64,000 nt of DNA. It comes from Actinomycetes bacterium (lineage in GTDB: Bacteria > Actinomycetota > Actinomycetes > Propionibacteriales > Propionibacteriaceae). This document shows, in pieces, positions 52,765-61,982 of this stretch. Within the stretch, counting starts at the first letter, position 1. The number at the start of each line of letters is the position of its first letter. The notes under the pieces are model-generated. The model ran no database searches. It saw nothing but the letters and a program-made list of their open reading frames with translations, and was not told the origin of the DNA. A program made the position numbers and the translations under genes. The stretch is from positions 1 through 64,000 of the forward strand of contig JAUHXZ010000003.1 of NCBI GenBank assembly GCA_030426725.1, in the 5' to 3' direction.

Positions 52765-53015
52765 ATGGCTGGCTATGTCGAGTTTCTGATGAGCGAGGAC
52801 CGCTGGACCGAGTTGAAGCCTCAGCTGGAGCGCAACGACAACGGGAACTCGCACCACCGCACGCTCGACGTCTACACGCGCTTGCTCACTGGGTACCGAC
52901 GTCTCAGGGCTGCCGGCGTCGCGGGTTCAGCCGGGAGGACTACCTCCTCTCACTCGAGGAGCTGCAGCAGATCTCCGCGGCGCGGGTCCACCCATCGAAC
53001 CGGACGAGAGGATAG
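52765..53015 (+). pseudogene. Possible frameshifted small gene between hsdR and nuclease gene
   Basis: MAGYVEFLMSEDRWTELKPQLERNDNGNSHHRTLDVYTRLLTGYRRLRAAG in one frame continues plausibly as FSREDYLLSLEELQQISAARVHPSNRTRG* in the +1-related frame. Confidence 0.4.
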
Positions 53016-53027
53016 GGGCGGGACGGC

Positions 53028-54464
53028 ATGAGGTTCTCGGAGCAGTTCGGTATCGAGCGGACCGGCGAAGACGATTGGTTCGACCCGCATCTGGTCGTCG
53101 ATACGAAGCTGTTCATCGACCCCCTCTTGCTGCTAGATGCCGGCGGCGTTTGGGCTGACGCGCACAGGGAGCTTCTCGATCATTTCGTCCACTGCTATGG
53201 GCTGGTCGCAAAGGCCACTAGCAACACGTCGGTGTCGGCCAAGGCGGCCCGGCGCCTACTCACATTTCCGGAGCCGTTCGAGGTCGGTCTTGGCTACACG
53301 GCAGCCGGCACGCGGGGTTCAGGCTCGGGCGACAGCTACGCGATCCGTATGGCCGATGGCATCGCCGTGGCAATCGCCGCCGGACTCGCTCAACCTGAAC
53401 ATATCGAGGAGATCGGAATCCTCAACGAGGGAATCGGACCTGATCGCATCTCGGACGCGACTGCGAACGTGATAAAGGCCCGGCTAATCGCGTACACACA
53501 GGAGGTTGCGCGTCGGCATTCGGTCCCCATGGAAGCGCACAGAGTGCGCAACGCCCGCGTCACGCTCGACGCGGCAAGGTGGCACACGGAGGAGGTTGAG
53601 CTGCCGACGAATCCCGGATCTGGGAGACCCGTCATCCTCGTGCCAGAGTTCCTGCTCAACAAGCTGCCCACCCTGAACGCCGATGACTGGTTCGACTCGC
53701 ACTTCAACGAGGACATCCGCCTCGCGATGAACCTCCGTGTCGGGCAGGCCGTCAGCAAGGCTGACATCGTTTCATGGGCTCGCAAGTACCCCGAGCGCGT
53801 CCGAGATTGGGCACGCGAGCAAACGAGCCGTGAGGACCTGTTCGGCTACGACTTCAGTGAGGATCCGCTCGGTGTCGTGCAGTGGGATCAAGCGACGTCT
53901 CGGCACGCGGCAGAACACCCTCTTGCCGATCGCGCCGTCGCCACTCAGGACGACTTGGTCGAACTCATGGGTCAGATCGTTGAGCAGTTCCGCCACTTCA
54001 TCGAAGACCAACGGGGATGGAGCCTGCTCTGGAACAGCGACAAGTCGGAGAAGCCGGAGGAAGCCGCACAGCTGCTCTTCCTCGGGGTCGCCCAGCCGTA
54101 CCTGCGCTACTTCAACGTCGAACTGGACCGCGAGGTCGAACTCGGCCGAGGCCCAGTGGACTTCAAGGCGTCCTCGGGAACGACCGCCCGCCTGCTCATA
54201 GAGGTCAAGAAGCTCCACAACGGGAAGTTCTGGAAGGGACTGCGGTACCAGCTGCCCAGCTATCTGACGTCAGACAGCGCCACACACGGCTGGTTCATCG
54301 CGATACAGTACCGAAGCAACCCGGGTGCGCGTGAGCGCCTCAGGCAGTTGCCAGCCGACGTGGCCCTGGTCTCAGAGAAGGTCAACAAGACGATCCGCCA
54401 CCAAGCGGTCGACGCTCGTCCGCCAGTCTCGGCCTCCAACATCGAGGACGGAAGCGATGCGTGA
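53028..54464 (+). CDS. Hypothetical protein with C-terminal PD-(D/E)XK-like nuclease motif
   Basis: LGRGPVDFKASSGTTARLLIEVKKLHNGKFWKGLRYQLPSYL (D-(x)n-ExK...Q); N-terminal WFDPHLVVDTKLFIDPLLLLDA. Confidence 0.7.
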   Translation: MRFSEQFGIERTGEDDWFDPHLVVDTKLFIDPLLLLDAGGVWADAHRELLDHFVHCYGLVAKATSNTSVSAKAARRLLTFPEPFEVGLGYTAAGTRGSGSGDSYAIRMADGIAVAIAAGLAQPEHIEEIGILNEGIGPDRISDATANVIKARLIAYTQEVARRHSVPMEAHRVRNARVTLDAARWHTEEVELPTNPGSGRPVILVPEFLLNKLPTLNADDWFDSHFNEDIRLAMNLRVGQAVSKADIVSWARKYPERVRDWAREQTSREDLFGYDFSEDPLGVVQWDQATSRHAAEHPLADRAVATQDDLVELMGQIVEQFRHFIEDQRGWSLLWNSDKSEKPEEAAQLLFLGVAQPYLRYFNVELDREVELGRGPVDFKASSGTTARLLIEVKKLHNGKFWKGLRYQLPSYLTSDSATHGWFIAIQYRSNPGARERLRQLPADVALVSEKVNKTIRHQAVDARPPVSASNIEDGSDA

Positions 54465-54490
54465 GCCGCCAACGGCTCGGCTCGCCGCAT

Positions 54491-55399
54491 CTACGACAAC
54501 CGGCTGGCCAGCTCAGTGAAGAAGTCCTCGAGCAACTTCAGGCTGCCGGGCCTGAACAGTTCGACCCCACCGAACCGGTAAACCTCGTAGCCAGACAGCC
54601 GAAGGCGGCGGTCCTCAGCCACCATCTCCGCGTACAAATCGGCGTTCGCCTTGTCGCCCACAGCGTAATGCTGCTTGCCGTCTACCTCGATGACTACCCG
54701 ACGGCGGTCGCTGAACAACAACAAGAAATCCATGCGCTGGCGCGCCAACGGAGAGCCGTCGCCGCTCTGGCGGCGCGTGCGCTGATCATAGGGGTCGTAG
54801 TGAAGGTAGACCTGTGGGACGAGCGCCGGGATGTCGAACGAGTCCCGGCATCGCGCAGCGTAGGCGTCGAACAGAACTCGTTCCGCATCACTGTCGAGGC
54901 TGGCGCGCAATCGTTGGTGCATGCCACGGCCCACCTCACGATCACTGACCGACTCGGACAGCTGTTCCCGGCCACGCCACCAGGCCACTAGTCGGGAGAA
55001 TCTCAGGCCCTCGGCGGGGACCGGCTCGTCGTAGACCAAGCAGTATTCGGCGTTCTTGACGATCTCGATATCGTTGTTCACCGCGTCACGCAGGACGATC
55101 TCCGGCTTCGGACCGCTCGCCGCAAAGATGAGGTTCTTGGTAGGCCCGGCTACGCCTCCCCCGGCGTCGTACGTGACTAGGAGCCGCTTCAAATCGTCGA
55201 TTTGGAAGTCTGGGACCTCACACTCCGTCACGACGCGACGAGCGAGCGCTGCCATCTGGGCAAGCCCCCACCCCCTCATGTAGCCAGCGATCACACCTCG
55301 CTTTGTGTGCTCGCGGTCTGAGGGCGAGCTGTCGAGCTCCCACTCAAGCTTCAGCTCATCCGCTAGGACGACCTCGAGATCAGCGCGCGTGTAGCTCAT
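54491..55399 (-). CDS. AbiJ-NTD3-like abortive-infection protein with DUF559/PD-(D/E)XK-like C-terminus
   Basis: GPTKNLIFAASGPKPEIVLRDAVNNDIEIVKNAEYCLVYDEPVPAEGL; RQRMDFLLLFSDRRRVVIEVDGKQHYA. Confidence 0.65.
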   Translation of the reverse strand: MSYTRADLEVVLADELKLEWELDSSPSDREHTKRGVIAGYMRGWGLAQMAALARRVVTECEVPDFQIDDLKRLLVTYDAGGGVAGPTKNLIFAASGPKPEIVLRDAVNNDIEIVKNAEYCLVYDEPVPAEGLRFSRLVAWWRGREQLSESVSDREVGRGMHQRLRASLDSDAERVLFDAYAARCRDSFDIPALVPQVYLHYDPYDQRTRRQSGDGSPLARQRMDFLLLFSDRRRVVIEVDGKQHYAVGDKANADLYAEMVAEDRRLRLSGYEVYRFGGVELFRPGSLKLLEDFFTELASRLS

Positions 55400-55901
55400 C
55401 AGCGCTTCCTCGATGGCATGGCCGAGCGTGCGGATCGACAGTTTCTGCGGAGGCGTGGCTGCGAGGTCGCTGCCCCAACCCACCCGGGATGATCCGAAGC
55501 CCTGAAAGAAGTTGCCCACCCAGCAATTGTCTCGGAAGCCGCCGACATTCACGGGGCCGTTCCCGCGGCGCCTGAGCCTCTACACGCACATGCCGGGCCA
55601 TCGAGAACCGGCCAAGTACGGCACGCGCGCGGTCGGGAGACTATATGCACAGCCTGGGCCAGGGCACTTCGATGGATCTCGCCGAAACGACCGGGTTCCG
55701 GAGCGCCATACACCTCTACGGGCTCGCCCGCACCAGTGTGTGCCGACGTCGCCGGAACGGTCCCCTCAATTCCCACACCTTGCGGGACTGTCTGAACGTT
55801 CGCCGAGTCGCACACACCCTCTGCATTGTCGGTGGCCAGTAGGAATTATCCCGTCAGATTCGTTTCCGCTACAGGCCCGTCCGGCTGGGGTTCTAGTAGG
55901 T

Positions 55902-58900
55902 GTGACGGCGTCGATGCGGAAGCTGACTGCGGGGTCGGGGTATGACTACCTGACCCGGCAGGTGGCTGCCATGGACTCGACCGAGAAGGGCCACACCACC
56001 CTCACCTCGTACTACTCGGAGAAGGGCGAAACCCCGGGCCGCTGGGTCGGCTCCGGCCTGACCGGACTCGACATGACGGCGGAGAGTCCGGTGGATGAGA
56101 AGCAGATGCTGTCCTTGTTCGGGATCGGTGACCATCCGAACGCTGAGGCCCGCCTCGCCGCACTCCCCCACGGCTCGACCCGGGCAGAGATCCGCGCCGC
56201 GGTGCGGCTGGGGGCACCGTTCAAGATCTACCGCGACGCCACCCGCTTCCAGGAACAGGTCACCGAACGCTGCGCAATCTGGGCGGCAGAGCACGGTCTC
56301 GCCGCCGGTGATGAGGTGCCGGTGGATGTGCGGGCCGAGATCCGCAACCAGCTCGCCACCGCTTCGTTCCAGGCGCGTGTGGGGCGGGCACCGATCGGTG
56401 TGGAGTTGTCGTCGGAAGTGGCCCGACTGTCGCGGAATCCGAACACGGCATGTGCCGGATTCGACGTCACCTTCTCCCCCGTCAAGTCCGTCTCCACCCT
56501 CTGGGCCGTCGCCCCCAGGCCCGTTTCGGCCGCAATCGAGGAGTGCCACAACGCCGCGGTCGCCGAGGCCCTGGCCTACATCGAGCGGCAGGTCCTGTTC
56601 TCGCGGCGGGGTGCGAACGGGGTGAGGCAGGTGGAGGTCACCGGCCTGGTCGGGACCGCGTTCACGCATCGGGATTCGCGGGCGGGGGATCCGGATCTGC
56701 ACACGCATGTGGCGATCGCGAACAAGGTCCAGACCCTCGACGGTGCCTGGCTCGCGATCGACGGCCGACCCCTCTACGCCGGTCTGACGAGCGTCTCGGA
56801 GGTGTACAACTCAAGCCTCGAAGCCCACCTCGTCCAACGACTCGGGGTCCGCTTCGAGGAGGAGCCGCACCGGGATCCCAGCAAGCGGGGAATCCGCGAG
56901 ATCGCCGGCGTACCGGCAGTGTTGCGGGAAGCGTGGTCCACGAGGCGGGCGTTGATCGTGGCCCGCGAAGCCGACCTCGCGGTGAAGTTTCAGTCGGATC
57001 ATGGCCGTCCGCCGACGCCGGTGGAGGCGTTGAAACTGGCGCAGCAGGCCACCCTGGAAACACGGGAGGCGAAGCACGAGCCCCGCACCATCGACGAACA
57101 GCGCACCACCTGGCAGACCCAGGCGGAGACAGTTCTCGGCCCCCACGGCATCACCCGAATGCTGCGCGCCGTCCAGGCCGCCGGTCGTGTGCGGCGATCG
57201 GATGTGGGGCCGGAGTGGGTGGTGCGGACGGCGGATCAGATCGTCGACACCATGGGTCTGCACCGTGCTTCTTGGACCATGTGGCACCTCCACGCCGAAG
57301 CCTCAAGGCGAGCCCGCGAACACGCCACCACCCCCGACCAGATGGCCGCCCTCACCGAGCAACTCGTCGATGCAGCCACCCAGCGGTGTGTGCCGGTCGA
57401 CACCTGGACCGACCCCATCCAGGAACCCCCAGAACTCCGCCGCACCACCGGCGAATCCATGTACGAGACGGTCGGCACCCGCCGCTACACCTCCACCACC
57501 GTCCTCGACGCGGAGCAGCAGATCATGAACGCCGCGGCTCTGACGGACGGGCGTCGCGTCACGGAGGAGGACGTGTCGCTGGCGCTGCTGGGGTCGACGG
57601 CCAACGGGGTCGAGTTGAACGCCGGGCAGGTCCAGCTCGTGCGCCAACTTGCCACCTCCGGGCGACGTGTCCAGCTCGCCCTCGCCGCCGCCGGAACGGG
57701 GAAGACCACCGCTCTGGCGGTCCTCGCCGACGCCTGGCGCGAGGGCGGCGGGAATGTGGTCGGGCTCGCCCCATCGGCTGTCGCGGCCAGGCAGCTCGCG
57801 GACCAGACAGGCCACGCCACCACGATGGCGAAACTCGCCTGGGACCTCACCCACCAGCCGAACGACGCCGACAGGCTCGTCGGCCCGGGGTCGTTGGTGA
57901 TCGTCGACGAGGCCGGCATGGCCGACACCCCCACCCTCGCCCACATCATCGGCTACACACTGAGCCGTGGCGGGTCGGTGCGGTTGATCGGGGACGATCA
58001 GCAGCTCGCAGCGATCGGCGCCGGCGGCATCCTCCGCGACATCACCAACAGCTATGGCGCGGTCCAGTTGAACCAGATCATGCGCTTCCGAGATCCCGCC
58101 GAAGCCGCCGCATCCCTAGCCTTGCGCGACGGCCGACCCGAGGCGCTGGGCTACTACCTCGACCACGACAGGCTCCATGCCGGAACCGACGAGACCATCC
58201 TCACAGGGGCACTCCACGCCTGGATCACCGACACCAAAGCCGGTCTCGACAGTTTGATGCTGGCCGGAACCCGCGACCAGGTCACCACCCTCAACCGATG
58301 GGCCCGCCAACACCGCCTCCACAACAACCCCGCGGCCATGGAGGGGCCGGCGGTGGCTCTCGTGGATGGGAACCAGGCCTCCGCAGGAGACGTGATCATC
58401 ACCCGCCTCAACGACCGCCGCCTCCCCATCTCCGCCACCGACTGGGTCAAGAACGGCGACCGCTGGACCATCACCACGGTCACCCCCACCGGCGCCATCA
58501 GCGCGGTTCACACCACCAGCGGACTGCACGTGACCCTGCCTGCCGACTACGTCCGCGACAACGTGGAACTCGGCTATGCGGTCACCGTCCATGCCGCCCA
58601 GGGGATCACTGTCGACGCCACCCACACCATCCTCACCGGCCAGGAGACCAGACAGCAGGCCTACGTCGCCCTCACCCGAGGACGCCACGCGAACCACGCC
58701 TACATTCAGGTCGTCGGCGACACCACCGAGAGTGCCGCGATCGACCCCCGAACCCTGCGACCCGTCACCGCCATCGACGTCCTCGACACGATCCTCGCCC
58801 GCGACGGGGCAGCCCGCTCCGTCACCACCGACACCGCCCAGTCCACCGACCCGCACACCCGGCTCGGTGTCGCGGTCGCCCGCTACACCGACGCCCTCAC

Positions 58901-61214
58901 CGTCGCCATCGAACACACCAACCCCGACGCAGTCCACGCACTGGACGAGGGCGCCGACCTGGTCGTGTCCGAGCTCACCGCCTGCCCCGCCTGGCCAACC
59001 CTCCGGGCCCACCTCCTCCACACCGCCACCAGCATCGACGTCTCGCCCCTCGACCTGCTCCGCCACATCACCGAGGCGCGGGAGCTGGACACCGCTGCCG
59101 ATCCCGCCGCCGTCCTCACCTGGCGACTCCCCCAAACCACCACCTCGGGCCCACTGCCATGGCTCCCCGCAATCCCCGCCTCAATCGCCGACAACCAGAC
59201 GTGGTGCCCCTACCTGGCTGCCCGGGCCAACCAGGTTCGAGTGTTCGCGGATGAGGTCCGCGCAGCGGTTGGCGATGGCGCCGTGCCCGGGTGGGCGCTG
59301 CCCGGGCAGGCCCTCACCCCGCAGTTGATCGGGGACGTCGAAGTCTGGCGGGCCGCGTGGCAGGTCGACCCCGCCGACCGGCGCCCCACCGGCCCCACCC
59401 AACTCGGCGCCCTTCCCCACGCTTGGCAGCAGCAACTCCTCGACCGGCTGCGCCCCGTCGAACCCGTCACCGTGTGGCTCGGGCTCCTGGAAACCATCCG
59501 CGACGACATCCCCTCGGATCCGTACGCGCCGATCCTGGCCCACCGCCTCGCAGCCCTCCACCGCGCCGGCGTCCCCATCACCGAACACCTCGCCGACGCC
59601 GCCACCAACGCACCCCTCCCCTCCGAACAACCCGCCGCCGCACTCTGGTGGCGCCTCACCCGACACCTCACAGGAGAAGCCTCTTCGGACGCGGACCTGC
59701 AGCCGCTGACGCTGGCCGGACATGTCGACCCCCAGGTCGCGGCCGAGCTCGAAGCCAGCCCCTGGTGGCCAGCGCTGGCCGCAGAGATCCACCGCGGCCT
59801 CACCACCGGGCTCCTCATCGGCCAGCTCGTCACCGAGGTCCCCGACCTGTCAGGGTTCGACGACCGGTGCCAGGCCATCCTCTGGCACGCCCACCAACTC
59901 AACGAGGCAGACACTCGCGAAGATGTCGAGGAGCCGCCGCATCCCGACGAGCTCCCGCCCGACGACATCCACCTGATGGACTGGAACGACCACACCGCCG
60001 CACTCGAAGCCGCCGCAAGGCTCCGGGACCGCACCGACCCCGACTTCACCAGCCTCGAACTCGACCAGGCATTCGCCGCCGCCGACCGCTGGGACGACGA
60101 ACCCCACACACCCGAGCGCCTCGCCCAGATCACCGAAGCCACCACCCGCTTCTACGAGCAGCACCTCGCCGGAAGCTGGACCCGGACCTACCTGGCCGAA
60201 CGCCTCGGCCAAGACCTGGCCGGGGACCCCCGATTCCGGATCGGACACGCACCAGCCGGCTGGACCCACCTCACCACAGCCCTCCACCGCCAGGGCTTCA
60301 CCGACCAGGAGATGATCGCCGCCGGCGTCGCCAGCATGACTCGCCGAGGCGCGTTGATCGACCGGTTCCGCGACCGCGCCATCCTGCCGATCGTCCACAA
60401 CCAGACGGTGGTCGGATTCGTCGGACGACGTCACCCCGACGCCGACGACCAGCACGGCCCGAAGTACCTCAACAGTCCCACCACCGCCCTCTTCGCCAAA
60501 CGAGACATCCTCTACGGCCACCACCTGCTCCCCGGAAACCCGGATGCGGTGCCGGTCATCGTCGAAGGCCCGCTCGACGCCATCGCCATCACCCTCGCCG
60601 GGCGAAACCGGTATGTGGGCGTTGCACCCCTCGGCACCGCCCTGACCCCCGAACAGACCCTCCTGCTCCGCGGCTGGCCGACGGCGCTGATCGGCACCGA
60701 CAATGATCCCGCCGGGAACACCGCGGCAGAACACGCCTACTGGCTACTCGCGCAACACCGCCACGACCCCGGCCGCGTCCACCTCCCCGACGGTAACGAT
60801 CCCGCCTCCCACCTCCACGACCACGGCGAGAGTGGTCTGCGCGAGCTCCTCGACTCGGCGCCCCCGCAAGCCGACCACATGATCCAAGAACGCGCCGCCA
60901 GCCTCACCGCCGACACCGGGCTGGAGATCGCGGAGATCATCGCCGCCCGCCCCTCTCAGCACTGGAACAACCCAGCCCTCACCTCCGACCAGCAGCCCCA
61001 CCTGCTCGAACGCATCAAGGCCTGGACCCTCGACCCACGCCGCGCCGCCGAACAAGCCCGCGAACAGACCCGCACCGCTCGCCGCCGCCAGGAACAGCAG
61101 TCCATCGACCGGCCGGGGCACCTGAACGCGCTGCTCAACCAGAACCACCGCCGTCGCTACCCCGAAACTCTGCAGCCCCGACAGACACGCCCCACCTGGG
61201 GACCGCCACGATAG
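55902..61214 (+). CDS. MobF (TrwC/TraI-like) relaxase fused to helicase and DnaG-like primase/TOPRIM region
   Basis: N-term MRKLTAGSGYDYLTRQVAA, DLHTHVAIANKVQ HxHxH-like; Walker A LAAAGTGKTTALAVLADAW; C-term GPKYLNSPTTALFAKRDILYG, VIVEGPLDAIAITLAG, IGTDNDPAGNTAAEHAY. Confidence 0.92.
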   Translation: MTASMRKLTAGSGYDYLTRQVAAMDSTEKGHTTLTSYYSEKGETPGRWVGSGLTGLDMTAESPVDEKQMLSLFGIGDHPNAEARLAALPHGSTRAEIRAAVRLGAPFKIYRDATRFQEQVTERCAIWAAEHGLAAGDEVPVDVRAEIRNQLATASFQARVGRAPIGVELSSEVARLSRNPNTACAGFDVTFSPVKSVSTLWAVAPRPVSAAIEECHNAAVAEALAYIERQVLFSRRGANGVRQVEVTGLVGTAFTHRDSRAGDPDLHTHVAIANKVQTLDGAWLAIDGRPLYAGLTSVSEVYNSSLEAHLVQRLGVRFEEEPHRDPSKRGIREIAGVPAVLREAWSTRRALIVAREADLAVKFQSDHGRPPTPVEALKLAQQATLETREAKHEPRTIDEQRTTWQTQAETVLGPHGITRMLRAVQAAGRVRRSDVGPEWVVRTADQIVDTMGLHRASWTMWHLHAEASRRAREHATTPDQMAALTEQLVDAATQRCVPVDTWTDPIQEPPELRRTTGESMYETVGTRRYTSTTVLDAEQQIMNAAALTDGRRVTEEDVSLALLGSTANGVELNAGQVQLVRQLATSGRRVQLALAAAGTGKTTALAVLADAWREGGGNVVGLAPSAVAARQLADQTGHATTMAKLAWDLTHQPNDADRLVGPGSLVIVDEAGMADTPTLAHIIGYTLSRGGSVRLIGDDQQLAAIGAGGILRDITNSYGAVQLNQIMRFRDPAEAAASLALRDGRPEALGYYLDHDRLHAGTDETILTGALHAWITDTKAGLDSLMLAGTRDQVTTLNRWARQHRLHNNPAAMEGPAVALVDGNQASAGDVIITRLNDRRLPISATDWVKNGDRWTITTVTPTGAISAVHTTSGLHVTLPADYVRDNVELGYAVTVHAAQGITVDATHTILTGQETRQQAYVALTRGRHANHAYIQVVGDTTESAAIDPRTLRPVTAIDVLDTILARDGAARSVTTDTAQSTDPHTRLGVAVARYTDALTVAIEHTNPDAVHALDEGADLVVSELTACPAWPTLRAHLLHTATSIDVSPLDLLRHITEARELDTAADPAAVLTWRLPQTTTSGPLPWLPAIPASIADNQTWCPYLAARANQVRVFADEVRAAVGDGAVPGWALPGQALTPQLIGDVEVWRAAWQVDPADRRPTGPTQLGALPHAWQQQLLDRLRPVEPVTVWLGLLETIRDDIPSDPYAPILAHRLAALHRAGVPITEHLADAATNAPLPSEQPAAALWWRLTRHLTGEASSDADLQPLTLAGHVDPQVAAELEASPWWPALAAEIHRGLTTGLLIGQLVTEVPDLSGFDDRCQAILWHAHQLNEADTREDVEEPPHPDELPPDDIHLMDWNDHTAALEAAARLRDRTDPDFTSLELDQAFAAADRWDDEPHTPERLAQITEATTRFYEQHLAGSWTRTYLAERLGQDLAGDPRFRIGHAPAGWTHLTTALHRQGFTDQEMIAAGVASMTRRGALIDRFRDRAILPIVHNQTVVGFVGRRHPDADDQHGPKYLNSPTTALFAKRDILYGHHLLPGNPDAVPVIVEGPLDAIAITLAGRNRYVGVAPLGTALTPEQTLLLRGWPTALIGTDNDPAGNTAAEHAYWLLAQHRHDPGRVHLPDGNDPASHLHDHGESGLRELLDSAPPQADHMIQERAASLTADTGLEIAEIIAARPSQHWNNPALTSDQQPHLLERIKAWTLDPRRAAEQAREQTRTARRRQEQQSIDRPGHLNALLNQNHRRRYPETLQPRQTRPTWGPPR

Positions 61215-61343
61215 GCGCCCAGCCCCTTCCAGACTCGCCTCTCCCTCAATGCCGAGGGCGCCCGCCGCCGACGCGCCAGGCAGGCGGGACTGCCCAGGAT
61301 CAGCCGGCAGGTGACTCCGAACACCCCTACAGTGAGGCCTCAT

Positions 61344-61381
61344 CGCCTGCCGTGGGGCTCCCCCAAGACCCACGGCAGGCG
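61344..61381. terminator. 13-bp perfect inverted repeat downstream of relaxase
   Basis: CGCCTGCCGTGGG-N12-CCCACGGCAGGCG. Confidence 0.5.
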
Positions 61382-61481
61382 CTCCCACGCAACCCGATCC
61401 GGACAGGATCGTCGAAAGCCCCTGGGCCTTCGAGCCGCTCCTCGGCCGGGGGTGTCAGTGGCGCCTCATATCTTCGGGCGC

Positions 61482-61709
61482 ATGACCACGAAGCGCTCGC
61501 AGTTCGGCTCCCTCGAGGAACGGACCAGGCAGACCCGGACATCGCCCGACGCCGAGGTGCGACACGTGCTCCTCGACGGTTCATGCCCCGGACTCGTGAT
61601 CGATCGCCGCAAGTCCGCCAGCGGTCAGTGGCAAGGGCTCGTGGTCCGCGTCGAAGAGAACCGGCTCATCATCGACTGGGTCTCCGGCGACCGAATCACC
61701 AAACCCTGA
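61482..61709 (+). CDS. Small hypothetical protein
   Basis: MTTKRSQFGSLEERTRQTRTSPDAEVRHVLLDGSCPGLVIDRRKSASGQWQGLVVRVEENRLIIDWVSGDRITKP. Confidence 0.5.
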   Translation: MTTKRSQFGSLEERTRQTRTSPDAEVRHVLLDGSCPGLVIDRRKSASGQWQGLVVRVEENRLIIDWVSGDRITKP

Positions 61710-61982
61710 GCGAATCATCCTCGGCCACCGTTCCCCCCTCGGCACCAGGGCGCCTCATGGCTCAAGTGGCCGGCAGGCAGGCCCAGAACTCGCGGTCGAT
61801 GTGTGGACGTTCACAAGTGGTGACTGGCCGCGCTACTTCGCCCAGGACTGATCAGCCGTTCAGAAGTCAGGGCGGTGGTGTCGGGCAACACGAACTCCAT
61901 CAGATACCAGAAGCGAGGACGCCGGCGAATACTTGGCGTTGGGCTTCCCGGGTACTTCGATCTGGGGATGAGGCTCACACTG

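Noticed and set aside
50340-52766. 808-aa minus-strand ORF
   Set aside because: Antisense of hsdR; low-complexity V/G/E/L-rich translation.
56450-59254. 934-aa plus-strand ORF
   Set aside because: Out-of-frame Arg/Pro/His-rich shadow of the relaxase.
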